DNA of 56,441 nucleotides, from NCBI GenBank assembly GCA_036272935.1, contig DATAXP010000084.1, positions 1-56,441 on the forward strand, read 5' to 3'. Source of the DNA: DATAXP01 sp036272935 (GTDB taxonomy: Bacteria > Planctomycetota > Planctomycetia > Pirellulales > PNKZ01). The notes beneath the pieces are model-generated. The model saw nothing but the letters and a program-made list of their open reading frames with translations, searched no databases and was not told where the DNA came from. The position numbers and the translations under genes are program-made. Below are positions 45,309 to 53,250 of the stretch, piece after piece (the first letter of the stretch is position 1; each line of letters starts with the position of its first letter).

Positions 45309-46640
45309 TCATTGTCCCGCGATGATTCGCACGTTGGTCGATAGATGGTACGGCGCCCGGTCGGTCGAGAACACCGCTTCGCCGAATAGCGCGAGGAAGC
45401 CGGTGCTCGGTAGTTCCACCGATGCCGTGTAGGCCTCGCCCGCGGCGTCGACTGGCTTGCTCGTCCACTTGGCGTCGCGGAAGTCGCGCGTCGGCATCGC
45501 GGCGGTCCACAGCGCGACCGACATCGGCTTTTGATCGGCCTCGATTTGCAGCGTCACCTGCTTATCTTCTTCGTCGAACTTCCACGACATCGCGGCTAGT
45601 TTTAACTCGCCCATCGTCTGGCGGTGCAGCGCGGCGACCGTCCCCAGCACGCGCTCGGGGTCGCGGATGCCATGCCCCTGGTTCGGCACATAGAGCACGT
45701 ACTTCGTTCCCGGCAGGTCTTTCCAGTACAGGTTGAGCGCATCCAACGGCCAATAGCGGTCGTTGGTGCCCAGGACGATCAGCTTCGGCTGCGTGATGCG
45801 CTCGCGATACTGGTACGGATCGACGATGCCGATCAATTCGCGGCCGCGGCTGGCGAACAAAAAGTTTTGCAGGCCGCGCGCGGTGTAATCGTGTATCTGT
45901 TCGGAGAATCGACCCCAACTGGCCAACTGGTGTGGAATCTGGGCGCCCATGTTCAGCGTGTCGATGACCATCGGCGCCAGGGCCGCCACGCGTGGATCGA
46001 CGGCCGAGGTCAGCCACGTGGTCCAGCCGCGCTTCGAGGCCCCCGTGAGCGTGAAGTGCTCGATCTCCAGTGACCACTGGCGCTGGGCGAACTGCTCGAC
46101 GGCGTCCATTCCGCGCACCGCGCTTTTGACCATCGGCAGCAGCAGCGGCCACGAGTCGTCGCCGGTTTGCAGGAACTGCGCGAAGGTGTACGAAATGATC
46201 TGATCCTCGACCATTCCGTCGAACAGCGGCTGAAACGGCACTTGCAGCAGCACCGCCACAGGGCTGCCGAGCGCTTCGACCACGCCGACCATTGCCGCCG
46301 CCTGGCCGGGGAGTTGCTGGTCGTCAGTCTTCTTGGCAAGATCGTCGTTCCATTTCCCGCCGCCGATCACCAGCACAGCGTGCGACGGGTTGCGGACCTT
46401 CGACGGCTTGAGCACGTAGAGCTGATGCTTCCAGGTCGCGTCGTGCCACGCCTGGCTGGTAAGCGTCAGCTCAGCCCACGACACCGTGCCCACGGTACCT
46501 TCCCGCCGCTGCGTCCAGCCGAAATGATCGTCGGGCTGGGCCACGTAGCGCTCGAGGGCGCCCGCTTCGGGCTCGGCAGCGCGAGCGCAGGACACGAGCA
46601 AGCCAAACAACGCCACGCCCGCAAGTAACATCCGTCGCAC
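45309..46640 (-). CDS. PhoPQ-activated pathogenicity-related family hydrolase
   Basis: Exported alpha/beta hydrolase-like protein of 443 residues. After a signal peptide (MLLAGVALFGLLVSCARA) it shows YVAQPDDHFGW, then SKRGWTTWLTSAVDPRVAALAP, where the Ser in TGASKRG is a candidate nucleophile, GTNDRYWPLDAL with a candidate Asp, and NQGHGIRDP with a candidate His. This is the AprA/PF10142-type architecture. The family name refers to a Salmonella regulon and does not imply virulence here. GTG 46640 is preferred because AAAGGA lies nine bases upstream; ATG 46631 is next. It is 14 bases after the amidohydrolase gene. Confidence 0.88.
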   Translation of the reverse strand: MRRMLLAGVALFGLLVSCARAAEPEAGALERYVAQPDDHFGWTQRREGTVGTVSWAELTLTSQAWHDATWKHQLYVLKPSKVRNPSHAVLVIGGGKWNDDLAKKTDDQQLPGQAAAMVGVVEALGSPVAVLLQVPFQPLFDGMVEDQIISYTFAQFLQTGDDSWPLLLPMVKSAVRGMDAVEQFAQRQWSLEIEHFTLTGASKRGWTTWLTSAVDPRVAALAPMVIDTLNMGAQIPHQLASWGRFSEQIHDYTARGLQNFLFASRGRELIGIVDPYQYRERITQPKLIVLGTNDRYWPLDALNLYWKDLPGTKYVLYVPNQGHGIRDPERVLGTVAALHRQTMGELKLAAMSWKFDEEDKQVTLQIEADQKPMSVALWTAAMPTRDFRDAKWTSKPVDAAGEAYTASVELPSTGFLALFGEAVFSTDRAPYHLSTNVRIIAGQ

Positions 46641-46654
46641 GATAGCGCATCCTT

Positions 46655-47638
46655 TCAAGAGAAGTAAACTTTCGCAGCCGTTTCGCGGAGCAGCCACCGC
46701 CGATCGCCTTCCGACAGCTCGAGCCGATCGCGCACCAGCGCGATCGACTCCTCGTACGTCTGGCCGTTCTGCACCTGGAACGGACAGTCGCTGGCCCACA
46801 TCAGTCGCTGCGGACCGTAAGCGTCTAACAGCCGGCGGATCATCGGGATCAGGTCGGTGTACGGCGGACGCTTGGCGCCCAACGCATAGAACGCCGACAG
46901 CTTTACGTGGACGTTCTGGTACTGGGCCAGATTGCACAGCCGCTTCAGGTCCGATTCGCGGATCGTGCCGTCCGCGCCGATCCGCGCGAAATGGTCGATC
47001 ACCACCCGCGTGTCGGTGTACTTGTCGCACATCTTGTCGATCGAGTCGAGATACTCGGGATTCACCAGCGGGCAGACGGCTAGGCGGTTCTCGGCAGCAC
47101 ACAGCCACAGGGCTGCCATCCCTTCGCTCGTCAGCCACTCGTCGGGGGTCGCGCCGCTGGGTGAGATGCGGAACCCGCGCACGCCACGCTCGACCAGCGC
47201 GATCATCGCCTCGGCCGGATCGTCGACCGTGGTGTCGACAATCGCCACGCCCGAGAACGTACCCGGAAAGCGCTTGATGGTGTCGAGCATGTAGGCGTTA
47301 TCGAATTGGTAAAAGCTCATCTGAATGAGCACGATCCGCTCGACGCCGCTGGGACGGGCGATGCTCAACAGTTCTTCGGGAGTGAAGCTGGGCGGGCGCA
47401 TCTTCGCCCTGGTGAACCCTTCGGCCAGCGGATAGCGCTCGGTGTCAGGAGTCCACACGTGCACATGGGCGTCGATCGCGCCGGTGAAGCTGGCCCCCGG
47501 CGCCGCGAAGCCCACGGATGGCCATCCGTGGGCTTGGGATACGATCGCCGCACCTGCGACCGCTGCCGTGCCGCGCGCCAGGGCGGCTCGGCGCGTCAAA
47601 GGTGCGTCATCCGCCTCGAGACGGTTCGGTCGCATCAC
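46655..47638 (-). CDS. Tat-exported amidohydrolase family protein
   Basis: TIM-barrel metal hydrolase of 327 residues of the amidohydrolase-2 type. The metal motif DAHVHVW gives His58 and His60, a later His lies in VVIDHFARIG and Asp in MWASDCPFQ. A twin-arginine signal (LTRRAALARGTAAVAGA) precedes it. Residues 36-44 (AHGWPSVGF), directly after the signal, are encoded by a 28-bp palindromic repeat. Family members hydrolyse lactones or decarboxylate aromatic acids. The start overlaps the end of the MFS gene by 32 bases, so the two are co-transcribed. Confidence 0.87.
   Translation of the reverse strand: MMRPNRLEADDAPLTRRAALARGTAAVAGAAIVSQAHGWPSVGFAAPGASFTGAIDAHVHVWTPDTERYPLAEGFTRAKMRPPSFTPEELLSIARPSGVERIVLIQMSFYQFDNAYMLDTIKRFPGTFSGVAIVDTTVDDPAEAMIALVERGVRGFRISPSGATPDEWLTSEGMAALWLCAAENRLAVCPLVNPEYLDSIDKMCDKYTDTRVVIDHFARIGADGTIRESDLKRLCNLAQYQNVHVKLSAFYALGAKRPPYTDLIPMIRRLLDAYGPQRLMWASDCPFQVQNGQTYEESIALVRDRLELSEGDRRWLLRETAAKVYFS
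47508..47535. repeat. 28-bp perfect palindrome inside the amidohydrolase gene
   Basis: Arms AAGCCCACGGATGG and CCATCCGTGGGCTT with no loop; the 28 bases read identically on both strands. Translated on the minus strand as AHGWPSVGF. A second copy lies 795 bases away in the MFS gene. Confidence 0.9.
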
Positions 47639-48968
47639 GTTTCCTTTCGCTGGACTGCACGATTTGCGATAGGGTCCACGCTCCCGGCTCCGCCACGCGC
47701 AGGAGCATCACCACCGCCATGCTACGCGCGAGCCACGCGCAAAGGAACATGCCGTGGTAAAAGTCGACGCCTGCCGGCAGCCATGCCAGCACCTCCGAGT
47801 GCTTGGCCAGCAGGTCGTGCACATAGCCCCCGGCCAGCGTGGCGCTTGCGTAAACCGATCCGGTCACGCCCCAATAGGTGCCGACATACGCTGCCGTCAA
47901 GCCGGCGGGGGCGAGCTTCAAGAGCAAATTCGGCGCACAAATGTTGATCCCCGCGAATGCCGACCAGCAGATCCACGCGCCATATAGCCAGTAGGTTTGC
48001 TCGGGGGCCGAGAGAAAAAAGAACAACATCCCCGCCGCCTGCACTAATTGGCTGACTACCAGCACCGGTCGGTTGCCGTACCGATCGCTCGCCGGCCCGA
48101 CCCAGGCGCTGTAGCCCATCTGCCCGAGGCGCATGATCGTGACCAGCGCCGCCTGCTCGGTGAGGCCGATGTCGAGCACGCGCTTGGGGTAAATGTTCTG
48201 CGCGCTCTGCGTCAGGCCGTTGACCAGCGAGAACCACACACCGAACCCCAGCACGCGCCGGAACGACGGCGAGGCGAACGGGGCGAGGAGCGTCGACAGG
48301 CCAAGCCCACGGATGGTCATCCGTGGGCTTCGAAGTCCCAATCGTTCGGGCATCAACACCAGCGGCACGATCGACGCCAGCAGGAACGTCGCGCCGGTGG
48401 CGGTCACGATCGCATAACCGCCCAGCGCGTTGCCGGCATGATGCTGCTTCCACAGGTCGACGCACCGCCCGCCCAGCCACACCGCGGGAATCAACGCGGC
48501 CAACTGCCAGATGTTCCGCCGGCCGAAGTAGCGGCCACGGATGCGCTGCGGCACCAGATCGGCCCACCATGTCCACAGCGCAACGGTCCCCAGGTGTTCG
48601 AGCAGTTGGTGGACGCACAGCACGGTGATCAGCGTCGCCACGGGCGGCAGCGTGCCGCGCAGAGGCGAGCCGGCGAGTGTTACGATCGGCAACAAGAAAA
48701 TGATGACGTAGCTGGCCGTGGTGAGCAGCAGGCAGGTTCGCCGCGCGCCGCCCACCAGGCCGATCACCGTCGGCGCCGCGATACGCAGCGTGCCAACCAT
48801 CGCTTGGATGGCCAGCACGATGCTCACGCCGACGCCTTGCGCCCCCAGGTCGATCGCCAGGTACGTGATCAACGAGCCGCTGGTCAGCCCGTTGCCGATC
48901 GCCCACAGCGCCCCGTTCAGATAACCGAGGCGGAACACTCGGCGACGAGGCGAAGACGCATCACGCAT
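47607..48968 (-). CDS. Major facilitator superfamily transporter
   Basis: Inner-membrane secondary transporter of 453 residues with 12 hydrophobic helices in two sets of six. The loop after TM4 has QRIRGRYFGRRN, a version of the MFS RxGRR motif. The central cytoplasmic loop, near residues 212-222, is encoded by a copy of the 28-bp palindrome (RSPRMTIRGLG). The substrate is unknown; its operon partners suggest uptake of a product of the two exported hydrolases or the FAD oxidase. It begins 7 bases after the EVE gene. Confidence 0.87.
   Translation of the reverse strand: MRDASSPRRRVFRLGYLNGALWAIGNGLTSGSLITYLAIDLGAQGVGVSIVLAIQAMVGTLRIAAPTVIGLVGGARRTCLLLTTASYVIIFLLPIVTLAGSPLRGTLPPVATLITVLCVHQLLEHLGTVALWTWWADLVPQRIRGRYFGRRNIWQLAALIPAVWLGGRCVDLWKQHHAGNALGGYAIVTATGATFLLASIVPLVLMPERLGLRSPRMTIRGLGLSTLLAPFASPSFRRVLGFGVWFSLVNGLTQSAQNIYPKRVLDIGLTEQAALVTIMRLGQMGYSAWVGPASDRYGNRPVLVVSQLVQAAGMLFFFLSAPEQTYWLYGAWICWSAFAGINICAPNLLLKLAPAGLTAAYVGTYWGVTGSVYASATLAGGYVHDLLAKHSEVLAWLPAGVDFYHGMFLCAWLARSMAVVMLLRVAEPGAWTLSQIVQSSERKRDATEPSRGG
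48303..48330. repeat. 28-bp palindrome inside the MFS transporter gene
   Basis: Same sequence as the copy at 47508 except for one central base; arms AAGCCCACGGATG and CATCCGTGGGCTT. On the minus strand it is translated as RSPRMTIRGLG, in a different frame from the first copy. Confidence 0.9.
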
Positions 48969-48975
48969 ACAGTAC

Positions 48976-49488
48976 TCAACGCGACGCCGACCGCTTGCGG
49001 CTTAGCCCGCCGTGCGCCTTCGCTGCGCCCGCCAAGCGCAGCACCTCGTGAAACTCTTTCTCGCCAACTGGCTGCACCGACAATCGCGATCCGCGCCGCA
49101 ACAGCTCCATCCCGCGTAGTGCCAGCACGTCGCGCAGCGCTTGCAAGGTCAGCGGCTCAGCGAACACCTGAACGAGCCGCAGGTCGACCATCTGCCAGAT
49201 TGGGTTGTCGGGCGACGCCTTGGGATCGAAGTGATCGTCGCGCTTGTCCCAAGCCGTGTGATCCGGATACGCTTCGCGCACCACTTCGGTTAACCCGACG
49301 ATCGCGGTCGGTTCGACGCTCGAATGGTAGAACAGCACCGGATCACCGGCGTGCATCTCGCGCATGAAGTTGCGCGCCTGGTAGTTTCTCACGCCCGACC
49401 AGCAGGTGGTCTGCTTGGGGCTTGCAGCCAGGTCATCGAGCGAAAAGCAGTCGGGCTCGCTTTTGACCAGCCAGTATTTCTTTGCCAT
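48976..49488 (-). CDS. EVE-domain protein
   Basis: Protein of 170 residues consisting of one EVE domain (PUA-like fold): KYWLVKSEPDCFS at the N-terminus, CWSGVRNYQARNFMREM, the aromatic pocket strand DPVLFYHSS, and VVREAYPDHTAWD. EVE domains bind modified bases or RNA; bacterial members may recognise modified cytosines. ATG 49488 follows a GGAGG ribosome site. It is the first gene of the five-gene minus-strand operon, 7 bases before the MFS gene. The C-terminal tail is basic (SRKRSASR). Confidence 0.92.
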   Translation of the reverse strand: MAKKYWLVKSEPDCFSLDDLAASPKQTTCWSGVRNYQARNFMREMHAGDPVLFYHSSVEPTAIVGLTEVVREAYPDHTAWDKRDDHFDPKASPDNPIWQMVDLRLVQVFAEPLTLQALRDVLALRGMELLRRGSRLSVQPVGEKEFHEVLRLAGAAKAHGGLSRKRSASR

Positions 49489-49595
49489 CGAGGACGCCTC
49501 CCCTGCGTTGATCGCTGACGGGCGCTCGCCACGGCGGCGCGGCTCAACTATAACGCATAGCCGGGCGCGGTCGTAACCGGGGAGTTTTACCCGTC

Positions 49596-51026
49596 GTGCG
49601 TTGGACGATTCAGCGACAGTTCCTGGTGCCGGTGATCGCCACGGCGGCGGCGTGCTTCCTGGCTTCCAGCGTGCTGAGCATGTACGTGGCGATGCTCTGG
49701 GCCGACCGGCGCGAGCGCGAACATTTGGATCACGTTGCCGCGGCGCTCGGCGACGCGGGCTTCCCCCTGTCGGCCACGGTGCTCGAGCGGATGAGCGGCC
49801 TGTCGGGGGCCGAGTTAGTGGTGCTTGATGCCGAGGGTCGGCCACTGGCCGGTGCCCCGTGGATCGACGCGCACGGACGAGAAGCATTGCGGTCCCTGCC
49901 CATCGGTCCACCGGCGGCGTTGCGGTCGCAGCGGCGCATCGATCTAGGAGGGCGCTGGTTCTTCGCCGCGCGGCTGCCGCTGGTGAGCCAGAGCGCGCCG
50001 GGGCGGCAACTTTCGTTGGCGATTCTCTATCCCGAAGAACGCTGGACCGCCGTGCAGCGCCAGTTGGCCATCCTGCCGTTGGGGATCGGCATGATCGGCA
50101 TCGTGGTGCTGGGGGTGGCGGTGACGCTGGTTGCGCAACACGTGGTCGCGCCGCTGGGACGGTTGCATCGCAGCGCGCTGGCAATCTCGGGCGGTGATTT
50201 CTCGACAATCGCCTTGCCCCAGCGCAACGACGAAATCCGCGATCTCACCGTCGCGATCAATGAGATGACCCAGCGGCTGGCCCGTTACGAAGTGCAGGTG
50301 CGGCAAAACGAACGATTGCGAACGCTTGGGCAATTGGGCGGAGGGCTCGCGCATCAGCTTCGCAACGCTGCCACCGGGGCGCGCATTGCGCTCGACCTGC
50401 ACGCCGGCTCGTGCGACGTGAGTACCGACGACGACAGTCTCGCGGTGGCCAAGCGGCAACTGGTGCTCATGGAGTCTTACATCCAGCGCTTCCTCACGCT
50501 CGGCCAGCGCGGGCAGCCGATGGTGAGCCGCGTGCCCTTGGGCGCGCTGGTCGCCGAGGTGGCAGCGCTGTTGCGGCCGGCGTGCCAGCATGCACGCGTG
50601 GAGCTAACGGTTGCCGCGGCCGACGAACTCGCCGTCGCCGCCGACCCCAAGGCCATTGAGCAGATCGTGCTCAACTTACTGTTCAACGCGCTGGAAGCGG
50701 TGCAGCAGACGAGCAGACCGCTGCGCACGATTGCCGTGACCGTGCGGCGCGCCGCGGCCGGTGGTGCCGAGTTGATCGTCGAGGATTCGGGCGACGGTCC
50801 CAGTGAGGCGATGCGCGATCACTTGTTCGAGCCGTTCGCCACCGACAAGCCCGATGGCACCGGCCTGGGACTGGCCACGGTCAAGCAGATTGTCGAAGAG
50901 CACGGCGGCACAGTCGCCTGGCAGCGAGAACACGAGCGTACGCGATTCACCGTCACGCTGCCGATGATCGATCACGAACCAATCACGACGGAGGCGCACC
51001 ATGGCGCGATTGCTGATTGTCGATGA
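49596..51026 (+). CDS. Membrane sensor histidine kinase with a Gln-type H box
   Basis: Two-component sensor of 476 residues: TM1 near 10-32, a periplasmic region of about 120 residues, TM2 near 165-185, a HAMP domain, then a HisKA-like domain with His253 in GGLAHQLRNAATGAR and a HATPase domain with NLLFNALEAVQQ and DGTGLGLATVKQ. The H box lacks the Glu after His and the Pro of the canonical AHEIRNPL. A GTG start follows GGGGAG. A TATAAC at 49549-49554 could be its -10. Its end overlaps the regulator start by 26 bases. Confidence 0.9.
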   Translation: MRWTIQRQFLVPVIATAAACFLASSVLSMYVAMLWADRREREHLDHVAAALGDAGFPLSATVLERMSGLSGAELVVLDAEGRPLAGAPWIDAHGREALRSLPIGPPAALRSQRRIDLGGRWFFAARLPLVSQSAPGRQLSLAILYPEERWTAVQRQLAILPLGIGMIGIVVLGVAVTLVAQHVVAPLGRLHRSALAISGGDFSTIALPQRNDEIRDLTVAINEMTQRLARYEVQVRQNERLRTLGQLGGGLAHQLRNAATGARIALDLHAGSCDVSTDDDSLAVAKRQLVLMESYIQRFLTLGQRGQPMVSRVPLGALVAEVAALLRPACQHARVELTVAAADELAVAADPKAIEQIVLNLLFNALEAVQQTSRPLRTIAVTVRRAAAGGAELIVEDSGDGPSEAMRDHLFEPFATDKPDGTGLGLATVKQIVEEHGGTVAWQREHERTRFTVTLPMIDHEPITTEAHHGAIADCR

Positions 51027-52401
51027 CGATGCCACGATCTGCTGGGGGCTGCGGCGGCTGGCCGAGCGCCTCGGACACGAGGCGCTCGTGTGTGCGTCGG
51101 CCGAAGAGGCGCTCGCCCACGACGACGACGCACGGTTCGATGCCGTGATGATCGACGTGCGGCTGCCGGGGATCGACGGCCTGGCGGCGGCACCGCGGCT
51201 GCGCGAACGGCTGGGACCGGTGCCGATCGTCGTAATGACGGCCTACGGTGATCTGCGGGTGGCGGTCGACGCGGTCCGCGGCGGGGCGTTTGAGTACCTG
51301 ATCAAGCCGTTCGATCTTGCCACGGCCGAGCGCGTGATGCGCCGGGCACTCGAGGCGCAGCCGCCCGCGCTCCCCGCGCCGGAGAAGATCGAATCGCACG
51401 GCGAAATGGTCGGCTCGATTCCGGCGATGCAGCAGGTGTTCAAGCTCGTGGCCCTCGCCGCCTCGTCGCACGCTTGCGTGCAAATCCAGGGCGAGAGTGG
51501 CACCGGCAAAGAGCTGGTGGCCCGCGCGATCCATCGCTTCAGCTCCCGGGCCGAGGCGCCGTTTGTCGCCGTGAACCTGGCGAGCCTCAGCGAGACGGTG
51601 GCCGAGAGCGAGTTATTCGGCCACGTGCGCGGTGCGTTCACCGGCGCCGAGCACGACCGCGCCGGGCTGATTCACCAGGCGCGCGGCGGGACGCTGTTTC
51701 TCGACGAGGTGGCAGAGATTCCCTTGTCGCTGCAAGTGAAGCTGCTGCGCGCGCTCGAACAAGGCGAAGTGCTGCCGGTCGGATCGAGTCGCCCGGAACG
51801 GATTGATTTTCGCGTCGTTTCGGCCACTCACCGCGACCTGGCGAGCTGCGTGGCGGCGGGCCGCTTCCGCGAAGACCTGTTCTTCCGCCTCAATACGTTC
51901 TCGATTCCCATTCCGCCGCTGCGCGAGCGCGTCGCCGACATCGCTTTGCTAGCCGAACATTTTCTCGACACGCTGTCGAAAAAATCGACACAGCCTCGGC
52001 CGCAAATCACCGACGAAGCGCTGGCTGAACTCCGGCAGCGGCGTTGGCCGGGAAATGTTCGCGAGCTGCGCAACGTGATTGAACATGCCTTGATCGTCGC
52101 CCGCGGCGGCTGGATTGGGCCGGACCACCTGCCGGCGTCGACGACCTCGGCAGACCAGCCTTCGGCAGTGATCGACGTGTCGACTGCGGTCCGCAATTGG
52201 GCCCGCGAACAATACGCAGCCGAAGCACCGCAAGGGGTTTACGAACGGTTGCTCGAAGTGGTCGAACGGCCATTGTTGGAGGTGGCATTCGAGCGGCACG
52301 CAGGCCAGCAAGCGGCCGCCGCGCGCACGCTCGGCCTGCATCGCATCACGGTGCGCAAGAAGATGGAACGCCTGCGGCAGCAGCGCGGGCCGGCCGAATA
52401 A
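51001..52401 (+). CDS. Sigma-54-dependent response regulator (second)
   Basis: Protein of 466 residues. Receiver domain with Asp52 (AVMIDVRLPG), an AAA+ domain with GESGTGKE at 164-171, GAFTGA at 211-216 and LFLDEVAEI, and a C-terminal Fis-type helix-turn-helix (GQQAAAARTLGLHRITVRKK). It activates sigma-54 promoters. Its position upstream of a prepilin cluster recalls PilR, but I saw no -24/-12 site before the prepilin genes. It shares its transcript with the overlapping kinase. Confidence 0.93.
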   Translation: MARLLIVDDDATICWGLRRLAERLGHEALVCASAEEALAHDDDARFDAVMIDVRLPGIDGLAAAPRLRERLGPVPIVVMTAYGDLRVAVDAVRGGAFEYLIKPFDLATAERVMRRALEAQPPALPAPEKIESHGEMVGSIPAMQQVFKLVALAASSHACVQIQGESGTGKELVARAIHRFSSRAEAPFVAVNLASLSETVAESELFGHVRGAFTGAEHDRAGLIHQARGGTLFLDEVAEIPLSLQVKLLRALEQGEVLPVGSSRPERIDFRVVSATHRDLASCVAAGRFREDLFFRLNTFSIPIPPLRERVADIALLAEHFLDTLSKKSTQPRPQITDEALAELRQRRWPGNVRELRNVIEHALIVARGGWIGPDHLPASTTSADQPSAVIDVSTAVRNWAREQYAAEAPQGVYERLLEVVERPLLEVAFERHAGQQAAAARTLGLHRITVRKKMERLRQQRGPAE

Positions 52402-52554
52402 TCGCCGTTGGCATTTTCTTTGCCCGCCGTACCGTCGCATTTGGAGCCTGTGGCAAATTGCCGCAGACTGCTTGTTTCGCGATTTCAGCGCGATACGATG
52501 ATCGGCTCATTGTGCGGTTTTCTCGGCGCGAGCCGATATTCCTGGGACGTTGCG

Positions 52555-53139
52555 ATGCGGCTGGCGACTGCTCACACATGGCGACGCGGCGTGGCCACTC
52601 TGGCGGCGCTGAATTATCTGGCGCTGTGCGTCGGCGTGTCGCTGCCCGAATTTGTCGGCGGTGTCCCGTCCGCCGATGGCGTCGCGTATCCTTGCCAGCA
52701 CCATCGCTGCGGCTGCAACAATGCCGAGCAATGCTGGCGATCGTGCTGCTGCATGTCGCCCGAGGAACGTCTGGCCTGGGCCGCGCGGCATGGGATCACG
52801 CCGCCGGTGACGATCGTCGTGAAGCAAACGCCTGCGAAGCCGCGCTGTGCGCATTGTGCTAAGGCCGAAAGTCGCGTGGGGCAGGCATTCCTGCCTGCCA
52901 CCAAGAGCGCCACCGGTAGGCAGACAAGAACGTCCGCCCCGCGCGGAATCTCGCTGCTCGAGGCTTACAAGTGCAGCACAGGCACCTCGGGATGGACGAG
53001 CCTTGCTTGGAGCGTCGCTCCGCCGAGGGCCTGCAACGCGGCCTTCGATGAGTGCCACGAATCGCTGTTCTTAGGCCCATCGCTCCCGGCCGAGTCGCCT
53101 GACGACCGGCCGCCAGCCCCTCCGCCGCGCGACGCTTAG
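52555..53139 (+). CDS. Cys-rich small membrane-anchored protein
   Basis: Unrecognised protein of 194 residues. A hydrophobic segment (GVATLAALNYLALCVGVSL) near 12-30 acts as signal or anchor. A Cys cluster near 45-66 has the pattern CQHHRCGC, then CWRSCCCM, followed by SPEERLAWAARHGITPP; I suspect this is a conserved planctomycete motif. A second CAHC pair lies near 97-101. About 24 residues around 107-130 (VGQAFLP to TSAPRG) are encoded by a palindromic element. The tail is Pro-rich. Alternative starts: 52498 and 52408. It may bind metal; its neighbours suggest a link to the envelope or prepilins. Confidence 0.65.
   Translation: MRLATAHTWRRGVATLAALNYLALCVGVSLPEFVGGVPSADGVAYPCQHHRCGCNNAEQCWRSCCCMSPEERLAWAARHGITPPVTIVVKQTPAKPRCAHCAKAESRVGQAFLPATKSATGRQTRTSAPRGISLLEAYKCSTGTSGWTSLAWSVAPPRACNAAFDECHESLFLGPSLPAESPDDRPPAPPPRDA
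52874..52944. repeat. Two-hairpin palindromic element inside the Cys-rich gene
   Basis: GCGTGGGGCAGG at the left and CCGCCCCGCGC at the right pair as outer arms; inside are GGCAGG-CATT-CCTGCC and a degenerate GGCAGACA hairpin. It matches the intergenic element at 41273-41342. The reading frame runs through it without a stop. Confidence 0.8.
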
Positions 53140-53250
53140 TCCCCCGTCGCGTTTTTCTCCACGGTTCGCTTGCGGAGTGCGAAATTCGGTTCGCTGCTGC
53201 GCGGGCGCGCCGATTTACCGAATCACAGAACCTTACAAGGGACTTGAGCG

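Noticed and set aside
53140..53250. Sigma-54 promoter before prepilin 1
   Set aside because: The only GG/GC pair near consensus is spaced nine bases, not ten, and lacks the CACG core.
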